From Methylophaga sp. (lineage in GTDB: Bacteria > Pseudomonadota > Gammaproteobacteria > Nitrosococcales > Methylophagaceae): a stretch of 64,000 nt of DNA. The position numbers were made by a program, and so were the translations under genes. Shown piece by piece: positions 26,443 through 37,001 of this stretch (position 1 is the stretch's first letter; each line of letters begins with the position of its first letter). The notes under the pieces are model-generated. The model ran no database searches. It was not told the DNA's origin and saw nothing but the letters and a program-made list of their open reading frames with translations. The DNA is taken from the NCBI GenBank assembly GCA_020831825.1, contig JAFIFW010000012.1, positions 124,001 to 188,000 of the forward strand. The letters are read 5' to 3'.

Positions 26443-29304
26443 TCAGCCGGTATTTCGCATACCGGCTGAGATAGCACTGATGGTGCGCATCAGCGGATCC
26501 TGCCAACGCGATAGCTGATCGGCATCATCTATCGACTCGCGATAACGCTTAATCAACATCAACTGAATGTGATTCAGTGGATCAAGATAAGGTTGCCTGC
26601 GGCGCAGTGACAGTGCCAAAACCGGGTTTTCACTAATCAGCACATCAGACTCAACCAGTGATAGCACCTGCCGAACCGTTTGCTGATATTCGCTGAAGAT
26701 CAGCGCATACACATGTCCAGTGGTCAGTCTTTGTTGACATAACTCCGCATAATTGGCGGCAATGCCCATGTCGGCTTTAGACAACGACATCTGAGTATTA
26801 CTGAGCAAGGCTCGAAAGAACGGCCAGTCACGGTACATCTGTTGCAGTTGCACCAGTCGCTCTGGTTCTTCTTCCACCCAACGCGATAATGCGGTTCCTA
26901 TGCCATACCAGGCAGGTAAAGTAAAACGTGACTGCGCCCAGGCAAAAACCCAGCCTATGGCTCTGACGGATTTTATTGACCGATCCCCGGCTTTGCGGTG
27001 GGAAGGCCGCGAACCAATATTCATCATGCTGATTTCGCCGACCGGACAGGCTTCGTAAAAGAAGTCGAGAAAACCGGGGGTTTGCTCTGTCAGCTGGCGA
27101 TATGTCTGTTCTCCGGTCTCTGCCAATGAGTGCATAATCGACACATATTCATCATTGACCACCGGACGTTCAGTGACCAGACCACGGCTGGCTTTGATCA
27201 AGGCACTGATGCCCATTCCCAGCTCATAGGCGGCTGTTTCGGTATTACCGTATTTGAACGACAGCACCTCACCTTGCTCTGTGAACTTGATCTGGCCATG
27301 TACCGAACCTGCGGGTTGAGCCAGGATCGCGTCATGCGTTGGACCACCACCACGGCCAATAGTCCCGCCACGTCCGTGGAACATGCGACATTGAATTCCA
27401 TGCTGACGCGCCAGAGTACTGATGGTGCGCTGTGCCAGAAACAGATTCCATCCCGATGCCAGAATACCGCCATCCTTACACGAGTCAGAATAGCCCAGCA
27501 TGACTTCCTGCAAATCCCCGGAAGCCCCCAGCATCTCTCGATAAACCGGATTTTCCAACAATGCAGTCATCACCGGTTCAATACGCATCAGGTCGTCAAT
27601 GGTTTCAAACAGTGGTGCAACACGTAACTGACAAAACGCCTGCCCCTGGTCATAGCCAGCAAGCCCGGATTGCTGAGCCAACCAGAGCACTTCCAGAATG
27701 TGACTGGCCTCATGGGTCATGGAAATCACATAACTTCCAAACACACGTGGACTGACATTCCGTTGCATGCGAGCCATCAATTCAAACACGGCCAGGGTTT
27801 CCCGTGTTTCAGCGGTCAGCGCCGATGAATCAATTGCGACGCGCTGTTGTGAGCGCAAGTAATTACTCAGTAGCGCTTGTCTTGCCGATTCATCCAGTTG
27901 CAAATAGTTGTCGCTCAGTCCGCCTGCCTGTAATAGTTCGGCAACGGTGGCACTATGGCGATTGGATTCCTGACGAACATCCAGCTGATAAAGACAAAAA
28001 CCAAAAGTCTCGACCAGACGAAGTAAATCGGTCAATTCTGCGGCGGCCAAATCTGCGTCGCCATGATGATGCATTGAGTCATGAATCAGTTGCAGATCGG
28101 CCAAAAACTCGGCTTCGCTCTGATAAGCAACACCCAATGATTCGACATACTGTTCAGGTTTGAAATACTGCTGCATCAGGCGCAGGTTGTCTTCCAACCT
28201 GAAGCGCATCATGTAAAGTTTGCGTCGGTAGGGTTCCTTGACAAACCGCTGTTGATTGGTCGCAAAGGCATCGCTGAAGCGCTGCTCACAGGCCGAAATA
28301 TCGGCAGCCAAAGCCTCGCTGATCTCAGATAGCGGCTCGGACTGTGTCAGCAGGAACATCAATTTAGTGACATCATCCAAATAACGGCGTAGCACGTTTC
28401 GCTGCTGCAGCATAACCGCCATTTCAGTCGTCTCAGCGGTGACAAATGGATTGCCATCGCGATCACCCCCTATCCAAGACCCAAATCTAATGAACTGTGG
28501 GATCTGAAAGTGTGGATTGGCGGCCAACTCATCGCCATAGACCCTGCGAATAGCATTACCAAGATTTCGATAACATTTGGGCACTGCATCAAACAAACTG
28601 ACATTGAAGTAATACAGGCCGTTTTTGACCTCATCGCGAACACTGGGTTTAATCGGACGAACCTCATCGGTCACCCACAGAAGCTGGATCTGTCGCTTGA
28701 GTTCGGCACGAGTCCGCATTTCATCAAAAGCTGTCAGTGGTTTATTGGTCAATTGAGCATCCAGCAAAAACACGCGACGCAGAATCTCCATCACGGTGCG
28801 TCGTTTTGATTCGGTCGGGTGCGCGGTAAACACTGGCATGAAATTCAGGGTGTTGAGCAATTGCTGTAGCTGCTCAAGCGTCACACCTTCACTTTTCAAA
28901 AGTTGAAGCGTGTCAAGAAATGAACCACTCCATAAATCGCCGCCATTTCTAAGCTGTATCTGGCGGTTATGATGGTGGAAGGCCTCTTCTGCAGTGTTGA
29001 CCAGGCTGAAGTAGATATTGAATGCACGAATCACGTCACGCAGCGTATCGTCATCCAGTTGATTGATGACGGCGATCAGCTGATCTTTGAGCAAAGAGTC
29101 ATGTTCCTTACGCAGCCTGATGAATCCCTTTCGCAAGGTTTCTATTGTCTGGAACAGGCGGGTTCCTGAACGTTCCTCAATCACCTCACCGAGCAGATTA
29201 ACCAGAAAACGAACATGTGTGCGCAGGTCCTTGTCATTCAGCAATGGCAAGGACGCAACCGTATCGAACACTGAAACGGTCCGAGGTGTCTGACTTGAAG
29301 TCAT
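26443..29304 (-). CDS. ppc: Phosphoenolpyruvate carboxylase
   Basis: From ATG 29304 the enzyme has 953 aa; the longer frame overlaps glgA. It fixes bicarbonate onto PEP to give oxaloacetate, refilling the TCA cycle. '[12 protein letters not shown]' holds the catalytic histidine, '[11 protein letters not shown]' and '[19 protein letters not shown]' are the active-site loops, and the C-terminus is the invariant RNTG. It is 2 nt downstream of glgA, probably one transcript. The helicase gene converges on it. Confidence 0.97.
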   Translation of the reverse strand: MTSSQTPRTVSVFDTVASLPLLNDKDLRTHVRFLVNLLGEVIEERSGTRLFQTIETLRKGFIRLRKEHDSLLKDQLIAVINQLDDDTLRDVIRAFNIYFSLVNTAEEAFHHHNRQIQLRNGGDLWSGSFLDTLQLLKSEGVTLEQLQQLLNTLNFMPVFTAHPTESKRRTVMEILRRVFLLDAQLTNKPLTAFDEMRTRAELKRQIQLLWVTDEVRPIKPSVRDEVKNGLYYFNVSLFDAVPKCYRNLGNAIRRVYGDELAANPHFQIPQFIRFGSWIGGDRDGNPFVTAETTEMAVMLQQRNVLRRYLDDVTKLMFLLTQSEPLSEISEALAADISACEQRFSDAFATNQQRFVKEPYRRKLYMMRFRLEDNLRLMQQYFKPEQYVESLGVAYQSEAEFLADLQLIHDSMHHHGDADLAAAELTDLLRLVETFGFCLYQLDVRQESNRHSATVAELLQAGGLSDNYLQLDESARQALLSNYLRSQQRVAIDSSALTAETRETLAVFELMARMQRNVSPRVFGSYVISMTHEASHILEVLWLAQQSGLAGYDQGQAFCQLRVAPLFETIDDLMRIEPVMTALLENPVYREMLGASGDLQEVMLGYSDSCKDGGILASGWNLFLAQRTISTLARQHGIQCRMFHGRGGTIGRGGGPTHDAILAQPAGSVHGQIKFTEQGEVLSFKYGNTETAAYELGMGISALIKASRGLVTERPVVNDEYVSIMHSLAETGEQTYRQLTEQTPGFLDFFYEACPVGEISMMNIGSRPSHRKAGDRSIKSVRAIGWVFAWAQSRFTLPAWYGIGTALSRWVEEEPERLVQLQQMYRDWPFFRALLSNTQMSLSKADMGIAANYAELCQQRLTTGHVYALIFSEYQQTVRQVLSLVESDVLISENPVLALSLRRRQPYLDPLNHIQLMLIKRYRESIDDADQLSRWQDPLMRTISAISAGMRNTG
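26444..26468. terminator. Perfect hairpin at the srmB/ppc convergence
   Basis: CAGCCGGTAT and ATACCGGCTG form a 10-bp stem around TTCGC. The hairpin includes the last codons and stop of ppc and lies 9 nt after the helicase stop. Neither strand has a long T-tract after the stem, so it is a candidate bidirectional terminator or 3'-end stabiliser. Confidence 0.5.
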
Positions 29305-29306
29305 AA

Positions 29307-30770
29307 TCAATTTCCGTTGAGTGTTTGGTAGAGACTTTGATAAGCCTTGGCACTGATGTGCCAACTAAAATCCTGCGCCATTGCAGTGAGCATCATGCGT
29401 CGCCATTTTCGCGGATGCTGGTACAACTCCAGAACACGTTGCAACGTTTCTGTCAGTGATTCCACACTGGCTTGCTCGAAGACAAAGCCGGTGGCTGTTG
29501 AATCCTTAAGGTTTTCTTCAGTGGCATCAACAACGGTATCTGCCAGACCACCGGTACGACGAACTACTGGCAAGCTGCCATAGCGAAGGCTATACATCTG
29601 GTTGAGACCACACGGCTCAAAACGAGAAGGCATCAAAAACACATCCACTCCGGCTTCGATCTGGTGTGACAGAGCTTCGTCATAGCCGATGTTGACAGCT
29701 ACCTTATCAGGATACCTTGCGCGCAGCACTCTCAGTTCCTGTTCAAAGCCAGGCTCTCCACTGCCAAGACAAACCAGTTGAATATCGGCACCGTTGCTCA
29801 ACAGACTATTCATCGCTGCTATGGTGAGATCAATGCCTTTCTGTGGCACCAAACGGCTGATCAGTCCCAGCAACAACGCTTCCGATCTTTCGGGCAGGTA
29901 CATGCGTTGCTGCAAAGCCGACTTGTTGGCACTTTTGTTGCGAAGCGTCGCACTGCTGTAGTTTTTGCTCAGATAAGGGTCTTTAGCGGGATGCCACTGC
30001 TGGGTGTCAATACCATTCAAAATCCCTGTCAGTCGTCCTTGTTCAGCACGCAATTGAAGCAATCCCTCAAGACCATAGCCAAATTCATAATGGCAAATTT
30101 CCTGAGCATAAGTCGGACTGACCGTGGTGACGTGATCGGCAAACATTAACCCCCCCTTCATGAAGGACAGTAGTCCATAGAATTCAAGACCATCCATTTG
30201 CCAAAGTGTTTCTGGAAGATCCAGCGCTTCAAATGTTTCTCTGGAAAACAAGCCCTGGTAGGCAAGGTTGTGAACAGTGAATACTGTTTTTGGCCTGTTC
30301 ACTCTTTGACTCAACAAGGCGGGGCCCAGGCCGGTTTGCCAATCGTTACAATGAACAATATCTGGTTGCCAGTTCAGTCCAGCTTCATTGCAAGCGATTG
30401 CCACAATGGTTCTGGAAAGCAATGCAAATCGTGCCGCGTTATCATGCCAGTCACGACCATCTGGCTGACTGTATGGACCGCCATCACGGTCAAAATGATG
30501 GGGTGAGTGCAGCAGCCATAGCACCACGTTGGTATCCGGTAAGCGCGTTTCCAACAAGGTCACTGGCTGGTGATAACCATCCAGTTTGAGTGATGCCACT
30601 TCTTTTACATCATTGATCTGTGCCAGAGTATGGCGATATGCAGGCATCAGTATTCTGATATCTTCGCCGTTTTGATGCAGCGCAACCGGTAAGCTAGCGG
30701 AAACATCTGCCAGACCGCCCGATTTCATCAATGGATGCACCTCACTGCTGGCAAAAAGAATTTTTCCCAC
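29307..30770 (-). CDS. glgA: Glycogen synthase (ADP-glucose type)
   Basis: I start at GTG 30770 ([23 protein letters not shown]), which has GGGAG 8 nt upstream; the longer frame begins with TTG. The 487-residue GT5 enzyme transfers glucose from ADP-glucose to glycogen. The N-terminal nucleotide motif is KSGGL instead of the common KTGGL. '[12 protein letters not shown]' and '[33 protein letters not shown]' mark the GT-B donor site. No glgB, glgC or glgP is nearby. A -10 like TATAAT (minus strand, 30802-30807) lies upstream. Confidence 0.95.
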   Translation of the reverse strand: MGKILFASSEVHPLMKSGGLADVSASLPVALHQNGEDIRILMPAYRHTLAQINDVKEVASLKLDGYHQPVTLLETRLPDTNVVLWLLHSPHHFDRDGGPYSQPDGRDWHDNAARFALLSRTIVAIACNEAGLNWQPDIVHCNDWQTGLGPALLSQRVNRPKTVFTVHNLAYQGLFSRETFEALDLPETLWQMDGLEFYGLLSFMKGGLMFADHVTTVSPTYAQEICHYEFGYGLEGLLQLRAEQGRLTGILNGIDTQQWHPAKDPYLSKNYSSATLRNKSANKSALQQRMYLPERSEALLLGLISRLVPQKGIDLTIAAMNSLLSNGADIQLVCLGSGEPGFEQELRVLRARYPDKVAVNIGYDEALSHQIEAGVDVFLMPSRFEPCGLNQMYSLRYGSLPVVRRTGGLADTVVDATEENLKDSTATGFVFEQASVESLTETLQRVLELYQHPRKWRRMMLTAMAQDFSWHISAKAYQSLYQTLNGN

Positions 30771-30817
30771 GAGACTCTCCCAAAAATTGTACAATCCAAC
30801 AATTATATCTGGTCACG

Positions 30818-30832
30818 GGCTGTGCCACAGCC
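30818..30832. promoter_or_regulatory. Perfect palindrome before zwf
   Basis: GGCTGTG and CACAGCC flank one C, 16 nt before the zwf ATG. A second inverted pair, AATTGT and ACAATT (about 30785-30804), lies nearer glgA and overlaps its predicted -10. Either could be an operator in this divergent promoter region. Neither matches the HexR site of zwf genes as I know it (TGTA...TACA). Confidence 0.4.
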
Positions 30833-30848
30833 TGCTACGGGAGAAAAC

Positions 30849-32318
30849 ATGCAAACCTGCACAATTATTATCTTTGGTGCCACTGGCGACCTGTCTAAAA
30901 AGAAACTGTTACCTGCTCTATATCACCTGGATGCTGAGCAGCGTCTTAACGCAGAAACAAAAATCATCTGCCTTGGCCGAAGAGAAATGCCACAGGCCGA
31001 GTGGCTCGAACAAGTCACCGAATATGTTTCAGCCAAAGCACGTGGTGGCTTGGATAGCTCAGTACTGGAAAGATTTTTGGCTCGGGTCAGCTTTTTCAAG
31101 CATGACATCAACACCCCTGAAGACTACAAGGCAATGGCTGATTTGCTGAAAAAACCTGAGAACGGTTTTTCAAGCAATATCGTGTTCTACCTGTCGATCA
31201 GCCCCTCATTATTTGGTGTAGTAGGTGACCAGCTGGCTGAGGTCGGCCTTAACAACGAACAAGATGGCTGGCGTCATCTGGTGGTGGAAAAACCGTTTGG
31301 TTATGACCAGAAAAGCGCTGAACAACTTGAGCAGATTCTGCGCAAGAATTTCACCGAACGACAAACCTACCGGATTGATCACTATCTGGGTAAAGGTACC
31401 GTTCAGAATATCTTTGTATTCCGCTTTGCTAACCTCTTGCTTGAACCACTTTGGAATCACAAATACATCGACCATGTGCAGATCACTCACGCTGAACAAC
31501 AAGGTGTGGGTGGTCGTGCCGGCTATTACGATGGCTCCGGCGCTCTGCGTGACATGATCCAAAGTCACCTGCTGCAAGTCATGGCACTGGTTGCCATGGA
31601 ACCGCCAGCCGATCTGGATGACGAGTCACTGCGTGACGAGAAAGTCAAAGTACTGAAATCGATTCGCCCGATTACGCATGACATGGTAGAGCAACATGCG
31701 TTTCGTGGTCAGTATTCTGGTGGTGAAGTGAATGGTCAGAAGATCCCGGGCTATCTTGAAGATGAAGAAGTGCCTAAAGACAGCGTCACTGAAACCTTCG
31801 CTGCGATGAAAATTTACATCGATAACTGGCGCTGGCGTGGTGTTCCTTTCTATCTGCGCACGGGTAAGTGCATGCCGGAATCGAAAGCCATGATCGCAAT
31901 TCGCTTCAAAAAGCCGCCACTTGAGTTGTTCAAGGACACCAAAATTGGCGACAGTCACGCCAATTGGATTGTGATGGGACTTCAACCGGACAATACGTTG
32001 CGTATCGAATTGCAAGCCAAGGAGCCAGGACTGGAAATCAAGGCGCACACCGTCGCACTGGAAACCGTTGAGTCAGAAGACAAAAAACACAAACTCGATG
32101 CCTATGAGGCCCTGATACTTGATGCCATTCAAGGGGATCGTTCATTGTTTCTGCGCTCTGACGAGGTAAATCTGGCATGGAAAGCGGTTGACCCGATTTT
32201 GGAAAAATGGGCACAGGATAAAGACTTTGTTCATACCTACCCTGCTGGCACTTGGGGACCCGATGCTGTCTCGACACTGATGGATGATCCCTGCCACGTC
32301 TGGCGTAATAACCTGTAA
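30849..32318 (+). CDS. zwf: Glucose-6-phosphate 1-dehydrogenase
   Basis: ATG 30849 has GGGAG upstream and gives 489 residues. The enzyme oxidises glucose 6-phosphate to 6-phosphogluconolactone and makes NADPH. '[18 protein letters not shown]' is the coenzyme fold, and '[15 protein letters not shown]' contains the substrate-binding lysine and catalytic histidine region. '[19 protein letters not shown]' and '[12 protein letters not shown]' are also conserved. Its product is used by Pgl, encoded at 58731. It is followed by a strong terminator and is divergent from glgA. Confidence 0.97.
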   Translation: MQTCTIIIFGATGDLSKKKLLPALYHLDAEQRLNAETKIICLGRREMPQAEWLEQVTEYVSAKARGGLDSSVLERFLARVSFFKHDINTPEDYKAMADLLKKPENGFSSNIVFYLSISPSLFGVVGDQLAEVGLNNEQDGWRHLVVEKPFGYDQKSAEQLEQILRKNFTERQTYRIDHYLGKGTVQNIFVFRFANLLLEPLWNHKYIDHVQITHAEQQGVGGRAGYYDGSGALRDMIQSHLLQVMALVAMEPPADLDDESLRDEKVKVLKSIRPITHDMVEQHAFRGQYSGGEVNGQKIPGYLEDEEVPKDSVTETFAAMKIYIDNWRWRGVPFYLRTGKCMPESKAMIAIRFKKPPLELFKDTKIGDSHANWIVMGLQPDNTLRIELQAKEPGLEIKAHTVALETVESEDKKHKLDAYEALILDAIQGDRSLFLRSDEVNLAWKAVDPILEKWAQDKDFVHTYPAGTWGPDAVSTLMDDPCHVWRNNL

Positions 32319-32337
32319 TTCGGTTAATACAATCCAC

Positions 32338-32370
32338 AAAAAACCCGCAGCATTGACTGCGGGGTTTTTT
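32338..32370. terminator. Bidirectional intrinsic terminator between zwf and psd
   Basis: AAAAAACCCGCAG, loop CATTGA, CTGCGGGGTTTTTT: a GC-rich stem flanked by A and T runs, so it can end transcription from both zwf (plus) and psd (minus). Confidence 0.9.
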
Positions 32371-32404
32371 GTTTACACCCTGGGATTGTGTTGATCTTGT
32401 TAAA

Positions 32405-33292
32405 TCAGGTGAGTGCCTGGCCCATTTTCACCGCTGTGCCTGCCTGCCACTTTGAGGCAAAGCTTTTCGCCTGTTTCGGCAGCAGAATAATCACCGTTGA
32501 TCCCATATTGAAGCGGCCCATTTCCTGACCTTTTTCAAGCTGAATCAGATGATCCTTGTCGTAATGCCAATGTCTGATAGTGTGGCCGTATGGTGGCGTT
32601 ATCTGACCGCTCCAGACCGTTTCCATGCTGCCAACAAATATTGCCCCTACCAGAATCACCACCATTGGCCCTTGGGCAGTCTCGAATACCGTCACTAGCC
32701 GTTCATTTCGGGCAAACAAGTCCGGAACTGTTCGCACGGTGCGCGGGTTGACCGAGAATAATTTGCCGGGGATATACGTCATCTGCAGCAAACGACCTGA
32801 CAGTGGCATATGAATTCGGTGATAGTCACGTGGTGACAGATAAATGGTTGCAAACTGTCCCTCGGTGAACTGCTGGCTCAAGGCTTCATCACCCGCCAGC
32901 AGATCATTAAGCCGATAATGGCGCCCCTTAACCTGTATCAGTTGATCGTTCGTGATGGCACCCAGCTGACTTATGACTCCGTCAACTGGCGACGCCAAAA
33001 CTGAGTTATCACCCTCCAGCGGACGACTGCCAGATTTCAGACTCCGGGTAAAAAAGGCATTAAAACTGGGATAGCTGTCGAGGTCCGGATTTGCCGCTTC
33101 AGCCATATCGACCTGATATTTACTGGCCACAAGGTGAATTAGTCGCTGCTTGAGCCAAGGCCGTTTTGACTGGGTCAATCGGTGCATGATCATAGACAAA
33201 AAGTGCTGCGGAATCAGATACTGAGGCAATGTCAGCAAACGATCCGAGCCTGAAGCTTTGTTGGTCTCATCCTGCTTCTGTGGTTTATTCAA
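32405..33292 (-). CDS. psd: Phosphatidylserine decarboxylase proenzyme
   Basis: The 295-aa precursor makes phosphatidylethanolamine at the inner membrane. 'NPDLDSYPSFNAFFTRSLK' and 'SPVDGVISQLG' are conserved, as is 'IYLSPRDYHRIHMPLSG' with its catalytic histidine. The self-cleavage site is usually LGST but here reads MGST. Cutting before Ser265 would leave an alpha subunit of 31 residues with the pyruvoyl group. The gene faces the zwf terminator and is divergent from the flagellar operon. Confidence 0.95.
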   Translation of the reverse strand: MNKPQKQDETNKASGSDRLLTLPQYLIPQHFLSMIMHRLTQSKRPWLKQRLIHLVASKYQVDMAEAANPDLDSYPSFNAFFTRSLKSGSRPLEGDNSVLASPVDGVISQLGAITNDQLIQVKGRHYRLNDLLAGDEALSQQFTEGQFATIYLSPRDYHRIHMPLSGRLLQMTYIPGKLFSVNPRTVRTVPDLFARNERLVTVFETAQGPMVVILVGAIFVGSMETVWSGQITPPYGHTIRHWHYDKDHLIQLEKGQEMGRFNMGSTVIILLPKQAKSFASKWQAGTAVKMGQALT

Positions 33293-33381
33293 GTCATCTC
33301 CCCTTTTACCCGATGGGCAAGCTTGTCATAATCTGGTGACACGCTAACTGCCAATACAAAAATCACGGAGTATACCAAGCA

Positions 33382-33792
33382 ATGAAAATGCAACTGTGCC
33401 TGTTTACCAGTATTGTCTGCTTGTTACTGATGCTATCCACCAGTCATTTTGCTCATGCAAACACCAGTTCAGCGATTTATTTCACGCTCGAAGAACCATT
33501 CACTATTAACTTCCTCAGGCAAAGTTCTCAACGTGCCCGCTATTTGCAGATTCGTGTGGCTATCCGGTCGGATGATGCCCGTGTCATTCAGGCAGTCGAA
33601 CAAAACCAGCCGATGATTCAGGATGGCCTGCGGGTATTGTTTTCCGAACAAAGCATGGACACCGTGAGTTCTGTCGAGGGCAGGCAACAACTTCAGGCCG
33701 AGGCACTGGCCGTTATTCGCAACATTATTCAGCAAGAGCTGGGCCGCGATAACATCGACCAGGTCTACTTCCCCAGCTTTATATGGCAATAA
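33382..33792 (+). CDS. FliL paralogue with a cleavable-looking signal peptide
   Basis: The 136-residue protein starts with a signal peptide ending 'SHFAHA', with no positively charged cytoplasmic tail or linker as in normal FliL. The rest is a FliL domain: 'IYFTLEEPFTINFL', 'RARYLQIRVAIRS', then an acidic helix and the ending 'QVYFPSFIWQ'. It aligns over its whole length with the next gene. FliL stabilises stator units at the flagellar base; a periplasmic partner could assist. The 89-nt gap to psd must hold the operon promoter, but I see no good sigma-54 or sigma-28 site there. Confidence 0.8.
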   Translation: MKMQLCLFTSIVCLLLMLSTSHFAHANTSSAIYFTLEEPFTINFLRQSSQRARYLQIRVAIRSDDARVIQAVEQNQPMIQDGLRVLFSEQSMDTVSSVEGRQQLQAEALAVIRNIIQQELGRDNIDQVYFPSFIWQ

Positions 33793-33844
33793 ACAGGCAC
33801 ATTAATTGCTAATCACTTAATAACTTCATGGATGCACATGACAC

Positions 33845-34333
33845 ATGGCTGAACAAAAAGACGATATTGAACTGGTAGAACCCAAAAAGAAATCACGCTT
33901 AATGCTCATCGTGATTGCAGCGATGGTTCTGTTGCTGGTTGCTGGCGGCGCGGGCTACTTCCTGCTATCAGGTAATAGTGATGCTGAGACAACGCCAGTG
34001 CGAGGTCCAGCCATCTATCACAGCATAAATAGTCCTTTTGTTGTTAATTTTGCCGACCAAAGCAACAGTGCTGTCAGATACCTGCAAATCCGAGTGAAAG
34101 TCATGACGCGTACTCAAAAAGTGATTGACGCTTTTGTTCACCATGAACCGGCTCTGCAACATGAGCTTTTGCTGCTGTTCTACAGTCAAAATTATGACGA
34201 TCTGAACACAACTCAAGGGACTCAGGCGCTGCAACAAGCATCGCTTGAGCTGATTAATGAATTCCTAAGAACTGAGTCTGGCATACAGGACGGTATAGAA
34301 GCCGTGCTGTTCACCAGCCTCATCATGCAATAA
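33845..34333 (+). CDS. fliL: Flagellar basal-body protein FliL
   Basis: In 162 residues it has a short charged cytoplasmic start, a membrane helix ('LIVIAAMVLLLVAGGAGYFLL') and a periplasmic FliL domain with 'AIYHSINSPFVVNF', 'VRYLQIRVKVMT' and the ending 'VLFTSLIMQ'. FliL surrounds the stator and supports motor torque. It follows the paralogue by 52 nt and precedes fliM by 2 nt. Confidence 0.93.
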   Translation: MAEQKDDIELVEPKKKSRLMLIVIAAMVLLLVAGGAGYFLLSGNSDAETTPVRGPAIYHSINSPFVVNFADQSNSAVRYLQIRVKVMTRTQKVIDAFVHHEPALQHELLLLFYSQNYDDLNTTQGTQALQQASLELINEFLRTESGIQDGIEAVLFTSLIMQ

Positions 34334-34335
34334 CC

Positions 34336-35361
34336 ATGGCTGTTCACGACATACTCTCCCAAGATGAAGTTGATGCCTTGCTCAATGGACTGGGTGACGG
34401 TGAGCTGGAAACCAAGGAAGAGTCGACTACCGATAGCAGCACCCCTAGACAATATGATTTTGGCAACGAAGAGCGAATCATTCGTGGCCGAATGCCAACG
34501 CTGGAAATGATCAACGAACGTTTTGGTCGTTATCTTCGAATCAACTTGTTCAACATGCTGCGTCGCTCAGCTGAAATTTCAGTCAGTGGTGTTCAGGTAA
34601 TGAAGTTTTCTGAATACGTTCACACGCTGTTTGTACCCACCAGCCTCAACCTGATTCACCTGCATCCATTGCGCGGCACCGGTCTTGTGGTATTCGAACC
34701 TAAACTGGTGTTCACCCTGCTCGACAACTATTTTGGCGGCGAAGGTCGTTTTCAGGCGCGTATTGAGGGACGTGAATTCACCGCCACTGAATTACGTGTC
34801 ATTCACATGGTGCTGCAATTGTGTTTCCGCGACTTGACCGAGGCATGGTCACCTGTGATGCCCGTTAACTTCGAATTTGTCAGTCATGAAGTCAACCCGC
34901 AGTTTGCCAATATTGTCAGCCCCAGTGAGGTGGTAGTGATCTCCACTTTCCACATCGAGCTGGACGGTGGGGGTGGTGCTCTGCATGTCACATTGCCCTA
35001 CTCGATGCTGGAACCCATCCGTGAGTTGCTGGATACCGGCCTGCAAAGTGATCGCAGTGCTGATGATGGCAGATGGGGGCGATCGATGCGTGAGGAGATC
35101 ATGCAGGCAGATGTTGAAATGTCAGCCGTGCTCGCCGAAAAAGAATTGACGCTGCGGCAGGTAAGAGATCTCAAAGTGGGTGACATCATTCCAATTGATA
35201 TGCCCAAAACCGTCACGGCAATGGTAGAGAAAGTCCCCATGTTCAGAGCCACTTTTGGTGAACACAACGATAAGGTGGCTCTGAAAATCGTCAGTGTAAT
35301 TGAGCATCCCAAGGACACAACTCCCAACTATCAGTTAAAAGCAAAGGCCAAGAAACAATGA
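34336..35361 (+). CDS. fliM: Flagellar motor switch protein FliM
   Basis: The 341-aa C-ring protein opens with the CheY-binding helix region 'DILSQDEVDALLNGL'. The middle CheC-like domain contains 'MLRRSAEISVSGVQVMKFSEY' and 'FTLLDNYFGG'. A C-terminal SpoA domain has 'LKVGDIIPIDMPKTVTAMVEKVPMFRATFG'. CheY-P binding here changes rotation direction. It overlaps fliN by 4 bp. Confidence 0.97.
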   Translation: MAVHDILSQDEVDALLNGLGDGELETKEESTTDSSTPRQYDFGNEERIIRGRMPTLEMINERFGRYLRINLFNMLRRSAEISVSGVQVMKFSEYVHTLFVPTSLNLIHLHPLRGTGLVVFEPKLVFTLLDNYFGGEGRFQARIEGREFTATELRVIHMVLQLCFRDLTEAWSPVMPVNFEFVSHEVNPQFANIVSPSEVVVISTFHIELDGGGGALHVTLPYSMLEPIRELLDTGLQSDRSADDGRWGRSMREEIMQADVEMSAVLAEKELTLRQVRDLKVGDIIPIDMPKTVTAMVEKVPMFRATFGEHNDKVALKIVSVIEHPKDTTPNYQLKAKAKKQ

Positions 35362-35822
35362 GCGAAGATACAAAACAAGACGATCAGTTACTGGCCGATG
35401 AGTGGGCCGCTGCTCTCGAAGAACAAACTCCTGACAGTGAATCTGATGCAGATCCATGGGCTGAAGCCTTGGCAGAACAGGCTGAGTCAGAGCAAAGCAC
35501 ACAAACTCAGGCGAATCCGGCACCAGTTGCCAAGCTTGATGATGATTCCAAACCACGCACTGATGTGGATCTGGACATGGTGCTGGATATCCCTGTCACC
35601 ATCTCAATGGAGATAGGCCGCACCAAAATCAACATCCGCAACCTGCTGCAGTTGAGTCAGGGCTCAGTCGTGGAGCTGGATAGACTGGCCGGTGAACCGA
35701 TGGACGTACTGGTCAACGACACACTGATTGCGCATGGTGAGGTGGTCGTGGTCAATGACAAGTTTGGCATTCGGCTGACCGATGTCATCAGTGCAGCTGA
35801 ACGCATCAAGAAGTTACGATGA
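35358..35822 (+). CDS. fliN: Flagellar motor switch protein FliN
   Basis: The 154-residue protein has a long acidic N-terminal extension with repeated 'DEWAAALEEQ' and 'DPWAEALAEQ' motifs. A SpoA domain follows: 'DIPVTISMEIGRTKINIRNLLQLSQGSVVELDRLAGEPMDVLVN'-type sequence ending 'LTDVISAAERIKKL'. FliN forms the lower C ring and docks the export ATPase complex. It overlaps both fliM and fliO. Confidence 0.97.
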   Translation: MSEDTKQDDQLLADEWAAALEEQTPDSESDADPWAEALAEQAESEQSTQTQANPAPVAKLDDDSKPRTDVDLDMVLDIPVTISMEIGRTKINIRNLLQLSQGSVVELDRLAGEPMDVLVNDTLIAHGEVVVVNDKFGIRLTDVISAAERIKKLR

Positions 35823-36268
35823 AACGCAGTATCAGCCTCATCTCACCGGTTTTGTTACTAATACCTGTGCTTACACAGGCAGCCGAGACAGCAACCAAAT
35901 CTGAGCCTGCCAGACAACTGGCCAGCAGTCCATTATCAACGGCCAGTCTGCTTCAGACCCTGATGGGCCTGTTTCTGGTATTGGGCGTAATTGCGCTGAT
36001 GGCTTTCTTGCTGCGTCGAAGCAGTCATTTTTATGGAATGGGCAATGGGCAAATGCGTGTAGTAGCCTCATTGTCGCTGGGACCACGTGAACGTGCCGTT
36101 GTGGTGCAGGTCGGTCAGCAACAAGTGATGCTCGGAGTCAGCCAACAACAGATCAATACCCTGCTGGTGCTGGATAAACCTTTGGACACTCCGTCTGATC
36201 CGACTGCTGAGTCTGGCTTTGCAGAACGTCTTCGCAAAATCATGCAACAACAAAAGGCCTCATCATGA
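35819..36268 (+). CDS. fliO: Flagellar biosynthesis protein FliO
   Basis: The 149-aa protein has a signal-like N-terminus, then one membrane helix ('[21 protein letters not shown]') and a short cytoplasmic domain with '[29 protein letters not shown]', the FliO signature. It helps assemble the FliP ring of the export gate. It overlaps fliN and fliP by 4 bp each. Confidence 0.93.
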   Translation: MKRSISLISPVLLLIPVLTQAAETATKSEPARQLASSPLSTASLLQTLMGLFLVLGVIALMAFLLRRSSHFYGMGNGQMRVVASLSLGPRERAVVVQVGQQQVMLGVSQQQINTLLVLDKPLDTPSDPTAESGFAERLRKIMQQQKASS

Positions 36269-36999
36269 TTCGTTTATTGTTGTTGCTGTCTTTGTTGCTG
36301 CCTTTGCCGGCCATGGCCGAAACCGGAATCCCGGCATTGACCATCACCACTGGCGAAGACGGCCAACAGAGTTATTCACTGACATTGCAAATTCTGGCGT
36401 TAATGACGGTATTAACGCTATTGCCAGCTGCTCTGTTGATGATGACCTCATTCACTCGAATTATTATTGTGCTGGCAATATTACGTCAGGCCATGGGGGT
36501 TCAGTCGACCCCATCCAATCAGATCCTGATTGGTCTGGCGCTGTTTTTGACAATATTCATCATGCATCCGGTGTTCAGTGCTGCCTATGACAATGGTGTC
36601 CGGCCCTATCTGGATGGAGAAGTATCGGCCACTCAGGCGATTGAACAAGTCAGCGAGCCGTTTCGTGATTTCATGCTGGCGCAAACACGCGAAAGTGATC
36701 TGGCACTGTTTGCAGAGATCGGCGGCTATGAAGATTTACAAAGCGCAGAGGATGTTCCATTCAGTCTATTACTGCCGGCATTTGTCACCAGCGAATTGAA
36801 AACCGCTTTTCAGATAGGTTTTCTAATCTTCATTCCGTTTTTGATAATTGATCTGGTCGTTGCATCAGTACTGATGGCCATGGGCATGATGATGTTGTCG
36901 CCCATGTTGATTTCCTTGCCGTTCAAACTGATGTTGTTTGTGTTGATTGATGGCTGGGCACTGCTGATGGGCACCCTGGCCTCGAGTTTTTATATCTAG
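36265..36999 (+). CDS. fliP: Flagellar export gate protein FliP
   Basis: In 244 residues it has a signal peptide ('LLPLPAMA') and four membrane helices. The family stretches '[30 protein letters not shown]', '[42 protein letters not shown]'-like and '[25 protein letters not shown]' are present. FliP forms the helical export channel with FliQ and FliR. Confidence 0.97.
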   Translation: MIRLLLLLSLLLPLPAMAETGIPALTITTGEDGQQSYSLTLQILALMTVLTLLPAALLMMTSFTRIIIVLAILRQAMGVQSTPSNQILIGLALFLTIFIMHPVFSAAYDNGVRPYLDGEVSATQAIEQVSEPFRDFMLAQTRESDLALFAEIGGYEDLQSAEDVPFSLLLPAFVTSELKTAFQIGFLIFIPFLIIDLVVASVLMAMGMMMLSPMLISLPFKLMLFVLIDGWALLMGTLASSFYI

Positions 37000-37001
37000 C
37001 C

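Noticed and set aside
27130..27627. 165-residue frame antisense to ppc
   Set aside because: Opposite the active-site region of ppc; no family resemblance.
33293..33381. Sigma-54 or sigma-28 promoter for the flagellar operon
   Set aside because: GG and GC pairs with the right spacing occur only over the Shine-Dalgarno region, and no TAAA-N15-GCCGATAA pattern was found.
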